64,000 bases of DNA, taken from positions 1-64,000 of the forward strand of contig CACHVD010000005.1 in NCBI GenBank assembly GCA_902583265.1, written 5' to 3'. Both the position numbers and the translations under genes were made by a program. Position 1 is the first letter of the stretch. Each line of letters begins with the position of its first letter. Origin of the DNA: an uncultured Prochlorococcus sp. GTDB lineage: Bacteria > Cyanobacteriota > Cyanobacteriia > PCC-6307 > Cyanobiaceae. Shown piece by piece: positions 1 through 10,899 of the stretch. The notes beneath the pieces are model-generated. The model was not told the DNA's origin. It was given only the letters and a program-made list of their open reading frames with translations, and made no database searches.

Positions 1-385
1 ACTTTCTTAAATTTTTAATAAAAGGTAGGGGCAATTTTGGAGTTTCAGAAAATTGATTTATTTTATTAGAATTTTGATTTTTGCTAGAAATTTCATTTCT
101 TCTAGCGGTTTCCAGGCCATTTGATTCCATCTTTGTTTCTTCAATGTTTTCAAAAGTTTTTGATAATTCAAGCTTAATTTGTTCTTGATTTTCTTCATGC
201 ACTTCATCAATTAAAGATATATGTTCTTGATTTTCTTTTTGTAGTGAACTATAGATTAATAAATCATTTAATGAATCAATCCCAAATCTATGGACCCACT
301 TAAGAACAACATTTTCTTTAAGCAAAAAATTATTTTCTAAAGAGGCTTGTTTAAAAACTTCTATTAAATGATTTTTTAAAAGCAT
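1..385 (-). CDS. Hypothetical protein (C-terminus truncated by window edge)
   Basis: Manual minus-strand reading from ATG at 385: MLLKNHLIEVFKQASLENNFLLKENVVLKWVHRFGIDSLNDLLIYSSLQKENQEHISLIDEVHEEN..., open through position 1; not in ORF track because it runs off the window. Confidence 0.75.
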   Translation of the reverse strand, partial: MLLKNHLIEVFKQASLENNFLLKENVVLKWVHRFGIDSLNDLLIYSSLQKENQEHISLIDEVHEENQEQIKLELSKTFENIEETKMESNGLETARRNEISSKNQNSNKINQFSETPKLPLPFIKNLRK

Positions 386-392
386 AAAATTT

Positions 393-1217
393 CTAATTTA
401 ACTTTCTATTTAACAGAGGTCTTATAATAATCAAGGAAAAAACTGTTAAAGAAAATAAAATTGAGATACAACTCTTACAAGTTAAATCACCATATGGGGC
501 ATGTAAAGCCACTAATTCTAAATCCATAGTTTGTGTATAGGCAGTCCTAATAGGCTCAATAGCAAAAGTTAATGGATTTAATGAAGCCAACCAGCCTAGC
601 CAATTTGGCATAAAAGAGATTGGAGCTAAAGCAGTACTCGCAAATAGAAGAGGTAAATTTATTACGAATATAAGAGCGATTAATTCAATATGCCCCGGCA
701 AAACAAACGCTAAACATAAACTTATTGATGTCACAAAAAGAACTAATAAAATTAGTGTTGTAAATACAATTCCTAAACCATATAAGTTGGGCCATCCATA
801 ACCCAAAATGTATGAAACAATCATTATTACAATACTCTGAACAAAGCTCAAGATTGTTATGTAAAAAAAAGAAGATAAAACTATGGATAATCTACTGGTT
901 AAAGGAGCCACAAGTAATCTATTAAGAAATCCAAACTCTCTATCAAACATTAAAGGAAGACCGGAGTTTAGGGCTCCGCTAAAAGCAGTAAAAACAATAA
1001 GTCCTGCTCCTAAAAAATTCCCATAAGAATCAACACCTGGCAAAAAACCTTCAGGAGCTCTAGAGAATAATGCCCCAAATAAAAAAAGCCAAATTATTGG
1101 TTGTAATATTCCTGCTAAAAGAGTTGATGGTCTTCTTTTTAATTGAATAAATAATCTCTTTGTTAAGGCAAATGTTTCTTGATATAAAAAAAATAAATTA
1201 TACTGTTGTAATTCCAT
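393..1217 (-). CDS. ABC-2 type transporter permease
   Basis: ORF track; multi-TM protein with ABC-2 permease character, next to a DrrA/CcmA-like ATPase gene. Confidence 0.9.
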   Translation of the reverse strand: MELQQYNLFFLYQETFALTKRLFIQLKRRPSTLLAGILQPIIWLFLFGALFSRAPEGFLPGVDSYGNFLGAGLIVFTAFSGALNSGLPLMFDREFGFLNRLLVAPLTSRLSIVLSSFFYITILSFVQSIVIMIVSYILGYGWPNLYGLGIVFTTLILLVLFVTSISLCLAFVLPGHIELIALIFVINLPLLFASTALAPISFMPNWLGWLASLNPLTFAIEPIRTAYTQTMDLELVALHAPYGDLTCKSCISILFSLTVFSLIIIRPLLNRKLN

Positions 1218-1264
1218 AATTAGCGGTAATTAGTCTTCATTATAGTTAGTTAACCAAAAGTTTT

Positions 1265-2284
1265 TTATCGCATGGATTGCTTTGATTCTTTTTTTAGGTC
1301 CCTTTTCCCTGCCATAGAAATTTCAGCATCCAATAATGTTTTTCCAGTTGCCTGAAGATATACATCATCCAAGCTTGGCTGACTTTGGGTAAGAGAAAAA
1401 ATTTCAAACTTTGAGAAAGCCAATTCCACTTTTAGCTTCGTAAGTAAATCTTTTTGCTTATCTGCTACGAAATTTATCGAGAAACCTTGAGCTTCATTTA
1501 TGATAATTTGACTAACTCCATCTATTGAAGATAAAATTTTAGAGATATTATTTGCTTCTTCCTGATTACTAAATTCTCTTACTTTCAAAGTTACTCTATC
1601 TCCTCCTAATTTATTTTTGAGCTCTGCAGGAGTCCCTTTTGCTATAACTCTTCCATCATCAATTATCACTAATCTATCTGCCAATTTATCTATTTCATCA
1701 AGATAGTGACTACTTAAAATAATGGTCATTCCATTATTTCTCAAATCTTTCAAAAGTTGCCATATAATATTTCTACTTTCAATATCTAAACCAACTGTAG
1801 GTTCATCCAAAATTAAAACTTGGGGCAAATGTAAAAGTCCAGCTGCCAGATCTATTCTTCTTTTCATTCCCCCTGAATAAGTTCCGCACTTACGATCAAT
1901 CCAATCATTCATTTCTAATTGATCTATTAATTTATTTATCCTTTCAAATTTTTTATTTTTATTGATGTGATATAAATCTGATTGAAAATCCAAAAGCTCT
2001 CGTCCAGTTAATATTTTATCAAGTGCAATGTCTTGGGCAACATAACCAATTAATTCTCTAATTTTCCTTGAATTTTTTATCAGATTAATATTATTTATAA
2101 AAACTTCTCCACTATCAGGCTCTATTAAAGTAGCAAGTATTTTTATTAGTGTTGATTTGCCAGCACCATTCGGGCCTAGTATTCCGAATAATGTGCCAGC
2201 TTCAATTTCTATCGATAAATTTTTTAATGCCTTGATATCTGAATAAGATTTTGAAAGCCCTTTTACTTTTATATAATCCATCAA
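1265..2284 (-). CDS. ABC transporter ATP-binding protein (DrrA/CcmA-like)
   Basis: Walker A GPNGAGKST, signature YSGGMKRR, Walker B VLILDEPTVGLD. Confidence 0.93.
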   Translation of the reverse strand: MMDYIKVKGLSKSYSDIKALKNLSIEIEAGTLFGILGPNGAGKSTLIKILATLIEPDSGEVFINNINLIKNSRKIRELIGYVAQDIALDKILTGRELLDFQSDLYHINKNKKFERINKLIDQLEMNDWIDRKCGTYSGGMKRRIDLAAGLLHLPQVLILDEPTVGLDIESRNIIWQLLKDLRNNGMTIILSSHYLDEIDKLADRLVIIDDGRVIAKGTPAELKNKLGGDRVTLKVREFSNQEEANNISKILSSIDGVSQIIINEAQGFSINFVADKQKDLLTKLKVELAFSKFEIFSLTQSQPSLDDVYLQATGKTLLDAEISMAGKRDLKKESKQSMR

Positions 2285-2320
2285 ACTTACAATTTACTTA
2301 AAAAACATTTTACATCTAAT

Positions 2321-3322
2321 TTAATTACTAAGCAGGGATACTATAGATAAAAATATTTGCATAGATTGCTGCTCAAATTCTACAGATAGTTGGGTTCTGG
2401 AAATTAACAACAAAAGACAAATACCAAACATATAAAGAATAGACCATCTAAAGAGAGACTTTGCTCTTGAAAGATCATCAGGAGATTTCTTTAATTCGTT
2501 TATTAATTGCAAAAGCCTTCCATTAAATGGCAATAACATAATTCCGTATAAAAGACCTCCTTCAGGTAAGGCAAAAACTCCCATAATACTCATTAAAATT
2601 GTTGCCCATCCATAACGAGAAATCGCTTTAGCAGTAAAAACAGATCCTTTAACAGAAGGGAGCATAGGAATACCAACAGATGCGTAATCATCCTTCAACA
2701 AAATTGCAAGTGCCCAAAAATGAGCTGGGGTCCATAACATTACTAAACCAAACAACCACCAACCACTAAGACCTACATGCCCTGTAGCAGCAGATGCTCC
2801 AACTAAAGGTGGTATCGCACCAGCAACTCCTCCGAAGACAATATTTTTTGTTGTACGAGGTTTCAAAATAACTGTATATAAAATTACGTAACTAAATAAA
2901 CCAAGAAGAGTTAATCCCGCAGCCAAATAATTTACACCACTTACTAATAGCATCGAAGCTGCCAAAGTACATGATACGGCAGCTAAAAATACAGTCTTAG
3001 ATGACAACTTTCCAGCTGGCAAAGCTCTTTTGCTAGTTCTTGTCATCCTTTTATCTAATTCCATTTCCCACAAGCAATTAAGAGCTCCTGCTGCTGCTGC
3101 TGCCAAAGCTCCGCCTCCTAAAGTACAGATAAGTTTCGGTGAAGACAAAGGCCATTCTTCAGTTAAAGCCATTCCTCCCAAAGTTGTTGCCAGTAAAAGT
3201 GGGATTAATCTGGGTTTTGCTACTTCAAGCCAAGGCGGCAAAGTTATTTTTTTTCTTGAAGGTACAACTTCATCCCTAATTGAAGATTTATAGTTCAAGT
3301 TTTCTAAGTTACTACTGTTCAT
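2321..3322 (-). CDS. ctaB: Protoheme IX farnesyltransferase (heme O synthase)
   Basis: UbiA-type prenyltransferase, [23 protein letters not shown] motif; next to ctaA and ctaCDE. Confidence 0.95.
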   Translation of the reverse strand: MNSSNLENLNYKSSIRDEVVPSRKKITLPPWLEVAKPRLIPLLLATTLGGMALTEEWPLSSPKLICTLGGGALAAAAAGALNCLWEMELDKRMTRTSKRALPAGKLSSKTVFLAAVSCTLAASMLLVSGVNYLAAGLTLLGLFSYVILYTVILKPRTTKNIVFGGVAGAIPPLVGASAATGHVGLSGWWLFGLVMLWTPAHFWALAILLKDDYASVGIPMLPSVKGSVFTAKAISRYGWATILMSIMGVFALPEGGLLYGIMLLPFNGRLLQLINELKKSPDDLSRAKSLFRWSILYMFGICLLLLISRTQLSVEFEQQSMQIFLSIVSLLSN

Positions 3323-4293
3323 GAATTGATACCAACCATTTGTGAATTTAGGGAGTGGTTTAGGCCTTTTTTGTTAAAAGGATTTCTAAAAATTAATGTT
3401 GTTAATATCGCAATAAATAAAGAGGCGTTAAGTTGATGACCAATAATAAAAATAGGTTCATTCAAATTTGTTTTAAGACTTAAAACACCCAAAGCAATTT
3501 GGGAAAACAATAGAAAAATAAGTGCTGAGAGATATTTCCAATTTTCATTTAGCAAACTTCTCTTATAAATTGCAGTCGCAATAATCAATAGAATAGAAAA
3601 AGCTATTGGAAAAGCAAATAATTTATGAGTATTTAGAATTAGACATTGTTTATTAAAAGATAAACAAATATGTGCTGACCAGGTTGATGAAAGCCTTACG
3701 CCAATAAAAGATTGAATAAGAGTAAGTAAAAGAGGAAAAAACAATAAAAATCTCCACCAAAGTAATGGCTCTTCTCTATTGTCATTTTCTAAATTTTGAT
3801 TTATTGAAATTGTTGTGATGAGCAGTAGAAAAGCTATTAAAAGATGGCCAGTAACAGTGTATGAATCAAGTAAGTTTATTACTGTTAAAGCTCCAAAAGA
3901 TCCTTGGACAATAACGAGAAAAAGTAATAGTGAATAAGTTTTAGGTAACCAATTTGGAATTTCATTTTTCCAAATAATTGAAAGGGCAAATTTAAAAAGA
4001 ATTAATATTCCAACCAGAAAAGCATCTAGACGATGAAACCATTCTAGAAATACTCTTAGGTTCATATGATTAAAAGGCAAAAAAGATCCATAACATAATG
4101 GCCAATCTGGACAGGCAAGTCCAGCCTCCATGACTCTAGTAGCACCTCCAATTACGATTAGTGCAATAAGTGCGAGTACACTATGACTTCCCAACCTTTT
4201 AAAAATTGTCAGATATTTGGATTTATATAATTGGTTATTAATCAAATGGATAAAACCTATTATTTTGCATAATAAATTAGATTTAAAAACCAA
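3319..4293 (-). CDS. ctaA: Heme A synthase (COX15/CtaA family)
   Basis: [25 protein letters not shown] motif; overlaps ctaB start by 4 nt. Confidence 0.93.
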   Translation of the reverse strand: MVFKSNLLCKIIGFIHLINNQLYKSKYLTIFKRLGSHSVLALIALIVIGGATRVMEAGLACPDWPLCYGSFLPFNHMNLRVFLEWFHRLDAFLVGILILFKFALSIIWKNEIPNWLPKTYSLLLFLVIVQGSFGALTVINLLDSYTVTGHLLIAFLLLITTISINQNLENDNREEPLLWWRFLLFFPLLLTLIQSFIGVRLSSTWSAHICLSFNKQCLILNTHKLFAFPIAFSILLIIATAIYKRSLLNENWKYLSALIFLLFSQIALGVLSLKTNLNEPIFIIGHQLNASLFIAILTTLIFRNPFNKKGLNHSLNSQMVGINS

Positions 4294-4508
4294 ACATTAA
4301 TTAAAAATTAATATGTTTAATTCATAAAATAATTTACTAATTTAATCTTTTTTCCCTGACAATTAACTCTAAAAAGTTATTAATAATACGCCTTTTATTT
4401 CATAAATCTTAAGAAGTTGTGAATTTAAATGTTTTTCTTTTAACAAAGGATGCAGGATTAAAAAAATTGAATATCTTGAGGATATAAATACAAATTTTTA
4501 GAGATCAA

Positions 4509-5312
4509 TTGTTAAATAAAAACTTTTATTTAATACTAATTATTACCCTCGTTTTTGCTGTATCTTTTTGGATTGGTTTTAATGTAAATTTGCTCCCTGC
4601 GGAAGCAAGTATTAATGCACCAATTTACGATGAACTTTTTAAAATTCTTTTCATCATTGGATTAATTATTTTTATAGGAATGACAATAGCTGTTATTTAT
4701 AGCTTATTTAAGTTTAGGAAAAGGAATGATCAGATAGGAGATGGTATAGCTTTAGAGGGAAATTTAAGCTTAGAAATTGTATGGACAATTATTCCTTCAA
4801 TAATTGTTTTGTTAATAGGTTTATATAGCTACAACATCTACGATCGAATGGGAGGGATGAAAGAACTAAATCATAACCACGAAATGATGAGTTCTAATTC
4901 TGAAAAAATATGGGCTGGAATAAGTCAAACTTCTGATAATGAAATAGCAATAAATAATTTATCAATTGAAGTTTCAGCTATGCAATTTGCATTTCTATTC
5001 AATTATCCCAAGGGCAATTTCATATCAGGAGAACTGCACGTACCTGTTGATCAAAAAGTATCAATGAAGATGGAATCCAAAGATGTCATTCATGCTTTTT
5101 GGGTGCCAGAGTTCAGAATTAAACAGGATATTATTCCTGGGCAACCTACTATTCTAAATTTCACTCCTACAAAAGTAGGAAAATATCCGATAATTTGCGC
5201 AGAATTATGTGGACCATATCATGGAGGGATGAGAGCCTCCATAATTGTTGAAGAAGAATCTGATTACAACGAATGGTTTAACAAAAATAAAAAACCAGAG
5301 GTAAATTTATGA
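4509..5312 (+). CDS. ctaC: Cytochrome c oxidase subunit II
   Basis: CuA-site motif ICAELCGPYHGGM; TTG start; followed by ctaD with 4-nt overlap. Confidence 0.95.
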   Translation: MLNKNFYLILIITLVFAVSFWIGFNVNLLPAEASINAPIYDELFKILFIIGLIIFIGMTIAVIYSLFKFRKRNDQIGDGIALEGNLSLEIVWTIIPSIIVLLIGLYSYNIYDRMGGMKELNHNHEMMSSNSEKIWAGISQTSDNEIAINNLSIEVSAMQFAFLFNYPKGNFISGELHVPVDQKVSMKMESKDVIHAFWVPEFRIKQDIIPGQPTILNFTPTKVGKYPIICAELCGPYHGGMRASIIVEEESDYNEWFNKNKKPEVNL

Positions 5313-6934
5313 CAATATCAATTGATCCACAAAAAACTAATAATGAAAGCCTTCAACCTAAAGGCTGGCTTAGATACTTTAGTTTTAGCCTTGATCATAA
5401 AGTAATTGGGATACAATACTTGGTTTGTGGTTTTCTTTTCTATTTAATAGGAGGAACATTAGCGAGCGCTATAAGAATTGAACTAGCCAGTCCAATGTCC
5501 GATTTTATGCCAAGAGATGTTTATAACCAAGTTTTAACTTTACACGGAACAATAATGATATTCCTTTGGATCGTGCCTGTAGTTAATGGTGCTTTTGGAA
5601 ATTATTTAATTCCATTTTATGTAGGCGCGAGAGATATGGCATTCCCAAGATTAAATGCCGTTGCTTTTTGGTTAATTCCTCCTTCAGGTTTGATGTTGGT
5701 AGCAAGCTATTTTGTTGAGGGTGCTGCTCAGGCTGGATGGACGGCTTATCCACCTTTAAGCATAACTACTCCTCAATCTGGACAAATTATTTGGATTCTG
5801 AGCGTTCTATTACTTGGAGGCAGTTCTATATTTGGTGGAATAAACTTTATAGCCACCATTATCAAATTAAGAAGGCCAGGATTAAAACTAATGCAATTGC
5901 CAATGTATTGTTGGGCAATGCTTGGAACAAGTCTATTAGTAGTTTTGTCAACTCCTGTTTTAGCAGGCACTTTAATTCTTCTTAGCTTCGATATCATTGC
6001 TAATACAGGGTTTTTCAATCCTGTTTTAGGAGGCAATGTCGTAGTTTATCAGCATTTATTTTGGTTTTATTCTCATCCCGCTGTATACATTATGGTCCTT
6101 CCAGCCTTTGGTTTAGTTAGTGAAATACTTCCTGTACATGCGAGAAAACCACTTTTCGGATATACAACAATGGTTTTTTCAATAATGGGTATAGTAGTTT
6201 TAGGTTTAGTTGTTTGGGCCCATCACATGTTTACAAGTGGAACGCCCCCTTGGATGAGATTGTTCTTTACAATTGCTACAGCATTTATTGCTGTTCCAAC
6301 AGGTATAAAATTTTTTAATTGGGTTGCAACATTATGGGGCGGTAAAATTTCCATAAATAGTGCAATGTTATTCTCTTGTGGATTTATTATAAATTTCGTT
6401 TTTGGAGGTATTACTGGAGTTGCTTTGGCACAGGTACCTTTCGATATTCACGTACATGATACCTATTTCGTTGTTGCCCATTTTCATTACATAGTTTATG
6501 GAGGGACTGTTTTTATTATTTTCTCTTCAATTTATCATTGGTTTCCCAAAGTAACTGGAAAAATGCTCAATGAAAAATTAGGAATTTTACATTTTATCAT
6601 TACCTTTATTGGATTTAACTTGTGCTTTGCGCCTCAACATTGGCTTGGTTTAAATGGAATGCCAAGAAGAGTTGCAGAATATGATCCTCAATTCCAGTTC
6701 GTTAATCAAATTAGTAGCCTTGGGGCTCTTTTGATGGCTATAAGTACAATTCCTTTTTTAATTAATGTACTCCTTAGTGTGAGAAATGGAAAAGATTCTG
6801 GAGATAACCCTTGGAATGCTCTTACACCTGAGTGGTTAACATCTTCTCCACCTCCAGTTGAAAATTGGGAAGGAGAACCTCCATTAGTTGAAGAACCCTA
6901 TGGTTATGGTAAAGAAATTTCTGAACGAAAATAA
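5309..6934 (+). CDS. ctaD: Cytochrome c oxidase subunit I
   Basis: Heme-copper oxidase subunit I motifs (HLFWFYSHPAVYIMVLPAFG, HHMFTSG, HDTYFVVAHFHYI). Confidence 0.97.
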   Translation: MTISIDPQKTNNESLQPKGWLRYFSFSLDHKVIGIQYLVCGFLFYLIGGTLASAIRIELASPMSDFMPRDVYNQVLTLHGTIMIFLWIVPVVNGAFGNYLIPFYVGARDMAFPRLNAVAFWLIPPSGLMLVASYFVEGAAQAGWTAYPPLSITTPQSGQIIWILSVLLLGGSSIFGGINFIATIIKLRRPGLKLMQLPMYCWAMLGTSLLVVLSTPVLAGTLILLSFDIIANTGFFNPVLGGNVVVYQHLFWFYSHPAVYIMVLPAFGLVSEILPVHARKPLFGYTTMVFSIMGIVVLGLVVWAHHMFTSGTPPWMRLFFTIATAFIAVPTGIKFFNWVATLWGGKISINSAMLFSCGFIINFVFGGITGVALAQVPFDIHVHDTYFVVAHFHYIVYGGTVFIIFSSIYHWFPKVTGKMLNEKLGILHFIITFIGFNLCFAPQHWLGLNGMPRRVAEYDPQFQFVNQISSLGALLMAISTIPFLINVLLSVRNGKDSGDNPWNALTPEWLTSSPPPVENWEGEPPLVEEPYGYGKEISERK

Positions 6935-6940
6935 AAACAT

Positions 6941-7543
6941 ATGACAACTCTTGATAGCTCAAAAGAAATTCAAAAAAATAATTCTGAAGTCAATGAAACA
7001 CATGAAGACTTCAGAATGTTTGGTCTTATAACTTTCCTAATTGCGGACGGAATGACTTTTGCTGGATTCTTTGCTGCTTATTTAACATACAAAGCAGTAA
7101 ATCCATTACCTGATGGTGCTATTTATGAATTAGAACTCCCAATACCTACACTCAATACAATTTTGTTACTTGTTAGTAGTGCAACTTTCCATAAAGCAGG
7201 CAAAGCACTTTTAAAAGATAAAAACTCTGAATCCCAAAAATGGTTATTTTTTACTGCTTTTCTTGGAATTATATTTTTAATATGTCAATTATTTGAATAT
7301 TTTCATTTACCTTTTGGATTAACCGATAATTTATTTGCAAGTACTTTTTATGCTCTTACTGGTTTTCATGGATTACATGTCACTTTAGGAACTTTAATGA
7401 TTTTAATTATTGCTTGGCAATCGCGAATCAAGGGCGGAAGATTAACTAGTCAAAATATTTTCCCTTTGGAAGCTGTTGAATTGTACTGGCATTTTGTAGA
7501 TGGAATATGGGTTATTTTATTTATTATTTTGTATCTTTTATAA
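6941..7543 (+). CDS. ctaE: Cytochrome c oxidase subunit III
   Basis: Subunit III motifs (GFHGLHVTLGT, YWHFVDGIWVILF) downstream of ctaD. Confidence 0.95.
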   Translation: MTTLDSSKEIQKNNSEVNETHEDFRMFGLITFLIADGMTFAGFFAAYLTYKAVNPLPDGAIYELELPIPTLNTILLLVSSATFHKAGKALLKDKNSESQKWLFFTAFLGIIFLICQLFEYFHLPFGLTDNLFASTFYALTGFHGLHVTLGTLMILIIAWQSRIKGGRLTSQNIFPLEAVELYWHFVDGIWVILFIILYLL

Positions 7544-7577
7544 AAAAAATATATTTTAAAAATTAAATATATTTTTT
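7544..7577. terminator. AT-rich inverted repeat, possible terminator after ctaE
   Basis: AAAAAATATATTT (7544-7556) / AAATATATTTTTT (7565-7577), 13-bp perfect inverted repeat immediately after the ctaE stop. Confidence 0.45.
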
Positions 7578-7641
7578 ATTAATTTATATTGCCACAGTTC
7601 TCCTTTTTAGTAAGAATATATAATTAGAAATTTGTCAGATA

Positions 7642-7995
7642 ATGCTAGAAGGAAAAGAACTTCTTGAAAAAGCAAAATTATTAAGTAAAAAATCTGAAGA
7701 TGAGATAGCCAGAGGTTGTGGGTACGTAGGTCCTAGTGGAAGAATCTTAAGAAAAAGTTTTTATAGGGCGCTTATTGAAGCTAAGGGTTACAAAATAGGA
7801 AATGGTCGTCAGGGTAAAAATGGTAATAGAGCTTCAAGAGGCAGGCAGACAGAATTCAAAACTAAAGTTCATGGCAATGGGAATCTATTAATTGGTCATG
7901 CCTACACCAAAAAATTAGGTCTAGAACCTGGTCAGGAATTTAAAATCGATCTTAAAAAAGAATCAAAAACAATTTATCTGATTCCATTAAATTAA
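7642..7995 (+). CDS. AbrB-like (cyAbrB) transcriptional regulator
   Basis: 117-aa protein with GCGYVGPSGRILRKSFYRALIEAKG and C-terminal domain typical of cyanobacterial AbrB. Confidence 0.8.
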   Translation: MLEGKELLEKAKLLSKKSEDEIARGCGYVGPSGRILRKSFYRALIEAKGYKIGNGRQGKNGNRASRGRQTEFKTKVHGNGNLLIGHAYTKKLGLEPGQEFKIDLKKESKTIYLIPLN

Positions 7996-8005
7996 AAAAT
8001 ATATT

Positions 8006-8659
8006 TTACCAACCGTTTTCTTTAAGCCACTCGGAAGAAATATTATTTGAAGATAAATCTTGATTACTATTTTTATTAAATAAAAGTAATTTCTCTACAT
8101 ATTTAATTAGTGCATCTGCCTCAAGGTTTACGCTGTCACCGATATTTAATTTATTCAGATTTGTTTTATGCCAAGTGTGAGGAATTATCGCAATAGTAAA
8201 TATTGCTCCTTCCTTCTCATATTTTGCAATCGTAAGACTTATACCATTTACACAAATACTGCCTTTATTAACTACATATTTTGAAAAATTATTATTTTTC
8301 CACTTTATTGATAAGAGCCAAGATTTCTCTAATTTTTCTATATTCTCAACTATTCCAAGGCCATCAACATGTCCGCTGACTATATGCCCTCCTAGACGGT
8401 CAGACACCCTGAGAGCGGGCTCCAAATTAACAATCTGATTCAGGTTCGACTTTACTCCTAAAGTTGTTTTTTTTAATGTCTCCTCACTAACATCAACAGT
8501 AAATTTATTTTGAAAAATCTCTTTAACTGTCAAACATATTCCATCAACAGCTATGCTGTCACCAATTGCCATATCAAATAAATTATCTAGAATTTCAATT
8601 TCTAAAATATTTTTTTCTTGTCTTAGTTTTCCAACTGATTGAATTATTCCTGTAAACAT
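8006..8659 (-). CDS. ribE: Riboflavin synthase alpha chain
   Basis: MFTGIIQSVG start, two lumazine-binding repeats, LGGHIVSGHVDG, NLEADALIKYVEKLL. Confidence 0.95.
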   Translation of the reverse strand: MFTGIIQSVGKLRQEKNILEIEILDNLFDMAIGDSIAVDGICLTVKEIFQNKFTVDVSEETLKKTTLGVKSNLNQIVNLEPALRVSDRLGGHIVSGHVDGLGIVENIEKLEKSWLLSIKWKNNNFSKYVVNKGSICVNGISLTIAKYEKEGAIFTIAIIPHTWHKTNLNKLNIGDSVNLEADALIKYVEKLLLFNKNSNQDLSSNNISSEWLKENGW

Positions 8660-8769
8660 AGTTTAAAAAAATATTTTTGCAAAATTTTGTATTTACTTTA
8701 ATTTACTTTAAATCATTTTCAACTATAAATAAATTAAAGAGTAAATAAAAAGAAATTGATCATATTTAG

Positions 8770-9912
8770 ATGATTATTAATTCACAAAAAAGATCATTTG
8801 GTAGAGGGGCGAAAGTGAGCTTATTCACTTTGGGGACAATGCGAGCAACTGAAAGTCTCGAAAAAATGTATAGCATAATAAAAAATGCATATTATGTAGG
8901 AATTAACCACATAGAAACAGCACCCTCTTATGGTGATGCTGAATCACTTATTGGAAATTCAATAAAAAAATTAGCAATAGAAGGGAATATAAAAGAAAAA
9001 AATTGGGTGATTACTTCCAAAGTTTTACCAAAGGGTGATTTTGACTTTTTAAAAAATAATTTTAAAAAGTCTCTTAAAAATTTAAATCGCGAGAAAATTA
9101 ATAATCTTGCAATTCACGGACTCAACTTAAAACAACATCTAGATTGGGCTCTTTCTGGAGAGGGTAAGAAATTCATTTCTTGGATACTTGAGAAGGAACT
9201 AGTTGATCAAGTCGGTTTTAGTTCTCACGGAAGTTATTCACTAATTCAAGATGCAATTAACTGTGAAGTTTTTACTTTTTGTAGTCTTCATTTACATTAT
9301 TTAGATCAATCTAAGATTGCTTTAGCAGAGGAAGCTATAAAAAAAGGTATGGGAGTTTTAGCAATATCACCTGCAGATAAAGGCGGTAGATTGTATTCTC
9401 CAAGTGATATTTTGATAGAGGCCTCTAAGCCTTTTCATCCATTAGAATTAGCGTATCGATTTCTTCTCGCAAAAGGCATTACAACTTTATCCTTGGGGGC
9501 TACAAACAAAAAAGATTTTGAATTTGCGCATAAACTTAGAAACTCATTTGAGAAGCTTACAAAACTTGAAAAAAGCGCCCTTAATAAAATTGAGGAAGTT
9601 TCTAATGAAAGATTAAACTCAACCAAATGTGAACAATGTAGATCTTGTCTTCCATGTCCAAATGAAGTGCCTATTCCAGAAATACTTCGTTTAAGAAATA
9701 TATCTGTTGGTTATGGCCAATTAGAATTTGCAAAAGAAAGATACAATTTAATAGGAAAAGCTGGCCACTGGTGGGAAGAAAAAAATTCCTCATTTTGTCA
9801 AGAATGTAATAAATGTGTTCCTAAATGTCCTAGTAAATTAGATATACCAAATTTATTAAAGGAAACTCATAACTTATTAATTGAAAATCCTACAAAAAGA
9901 TTATGGGGATAA
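8770..9912 (+). CDS. Aldo/keto reductase family protein with C-terminal Cys-rich ferredoxin-like motif
   Basis: AKR fold sequence; C-terminal CEQCRSCLPCPNEVPIP and CQECNKCVPKCPSKLDIP. Confidence 0.88.
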   Translation: MIINSQKRSFGRGAKVSLFTLGTMRATESLEKMYSIIKNAYYVGINHIETAPSYGDAESLIGNSIKKLAIEGNIKEKNWVITSKVLPKGDFDFLKNNFKKSLKNLNREKINNLAIHGLNLKQHLDWALSGEGKKFISWILEKELVDQVGFSSHGSYSLIQDAINCEVFTFCSLHLHYLDQSKIALAEEAIKKGMGVLAISPADKGGRLYSPSDILIEASKPFHPLELAYRFLLAKGITTLSLGATNKKDFEFAHKLRNSFEKLTKLEKSALNKIEEVSNERLNSTKCEQCRSCLPCPNEVPIPEILRLRNISVGYGQLEFAKERYNLIGKAGHWWEEKNSSFCQECNKCVPKCPSKLDIPNLLKETHNLLIENPTKRLWG

Positions 9913-10899
9913 GGACTCATTCCAGATATTTTTAAGATTAATTTTTTGTTCATTTGTTAAGACAGGGAAAGACCAACTATTTTCCCAACATTTCTCAGAA
10001 GGTCCTGAGATGGAGAGTATTTCAGTTTTATATTTACTTTGCAAATAATCACTATTGAATGGAAGATACCAACCCTGGCTAACTAATCTATCTACTTTTG
10101 ATTTATTTTCTAAAGATTTAATCCATTTCATTAATATTGCATTATTTAGATTTGATCGACTAAGTATAAAATGCCACATCAAAGGTACACCTTGGCTAGG
10201 GAAAACTAAAGAAAGCCTTGGATCTATTTTTAAATATTTTGAACTAAGACTATAAGGAACTATTGCGACAATAGCATCAGAATTAATCAACCAATTGAGC
10301 ATATTTTTATCATCAAATAACATAGCTTGGCTTTTGAGTTTTTTTAAAGAATTAGATGAATTAATTTTTTGAGCAATTGACAATATTATTCTGGGACTTT
10401 GAGGAAAAATAATTTTCCCAGTTAATTTTTCAGAAAGAAGAAAATCCCAAGATGTTCTTGCTGAAGTTATTAATTCTTTATTATTTTTAATGATGATTGT
10501 ATAGGGTACTACGCCAATAGGAAATAATTTACTCCTCTGATTTTGATTAAAGCTTCCCAAAAAATCTATCGATCTCTTATCCAAATTTTCGAACAGTGCA
10601 TATTCATTTATTTTTTCAAATTCTGAAAAATCTATACTAGAAATCCATCCATCATTTATTAAAGTAAAGTCAGAATTCAAAATTGTGTTTCTATTTTTTT
10701 GTAGCTGAATATTTTCAAAATTAATTTTTTCCTGCTTCCAATCTTTTGGAATCGTATCTTTAAAAGATTCTGGATAAAAAGAATTTTGTAATGCAATTTT
10801 TACTTTATTAGGTAGATTACTGCAAGAGTTTAAGAAAAATAAAAGCGAAAGCTTACCACAATTTAAAAATTCTCTTCTGGTTGCAAATTTTGAAAACAT
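9901..10899 (-). CDS. ABC transporter substrate-binding protein-like, TAT/lipoprotein signal (PotD-like)
   Basis: N-terminal RREFLNCGKLSLLFFLNSC signal; periplasmic binding protein-like body; overlaps 3' end of the upstream convergent gene by 12 nt. Confidence 0.65.
   Translation of the reverse strand: MFSKFATRREFLNCGKLSLLFFLNSCSNLPNKVKIALQNSFYPESFKDTIPKDWKQEKINFENIQLQKNRNTILNSDFTLINDGWISSIDFSEFEKINEYALFENLDKRSIDFLGSFNQNQRSKLFPIGVVPYTIIIKNNKELITSARTSWDFLLSEKLTGKIIFPQSPRIILSIAQKINSSNSLKKLKSQAMLFDDKNMLNWLINSDAIVAIVPYSLSSKYLKIDPRLSLVFPSQGVPLMWHFILSRSNLNNAILMKWIKSLENKSKVDRLVSQGWYLPFNSDYLQSKYKTEILSISGPSEKCWENSWSFPVLTNEQKINLKNIWNESLSP

Noticed and set aside
3030-3293. Plus-strand 87-aa ORF antisense to ctaB
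   Set aside because: Lies wholly within a confident conserved CDS on the other strand; low-complexity Ala/Lys composition from antisense codons.
5737-6036. Overlapping +/- ORFs (82 and 87 aa) inside ctaD
   Set aside because: Out-of-frame/antisense shadows of cytochrome oxidase subunit I.
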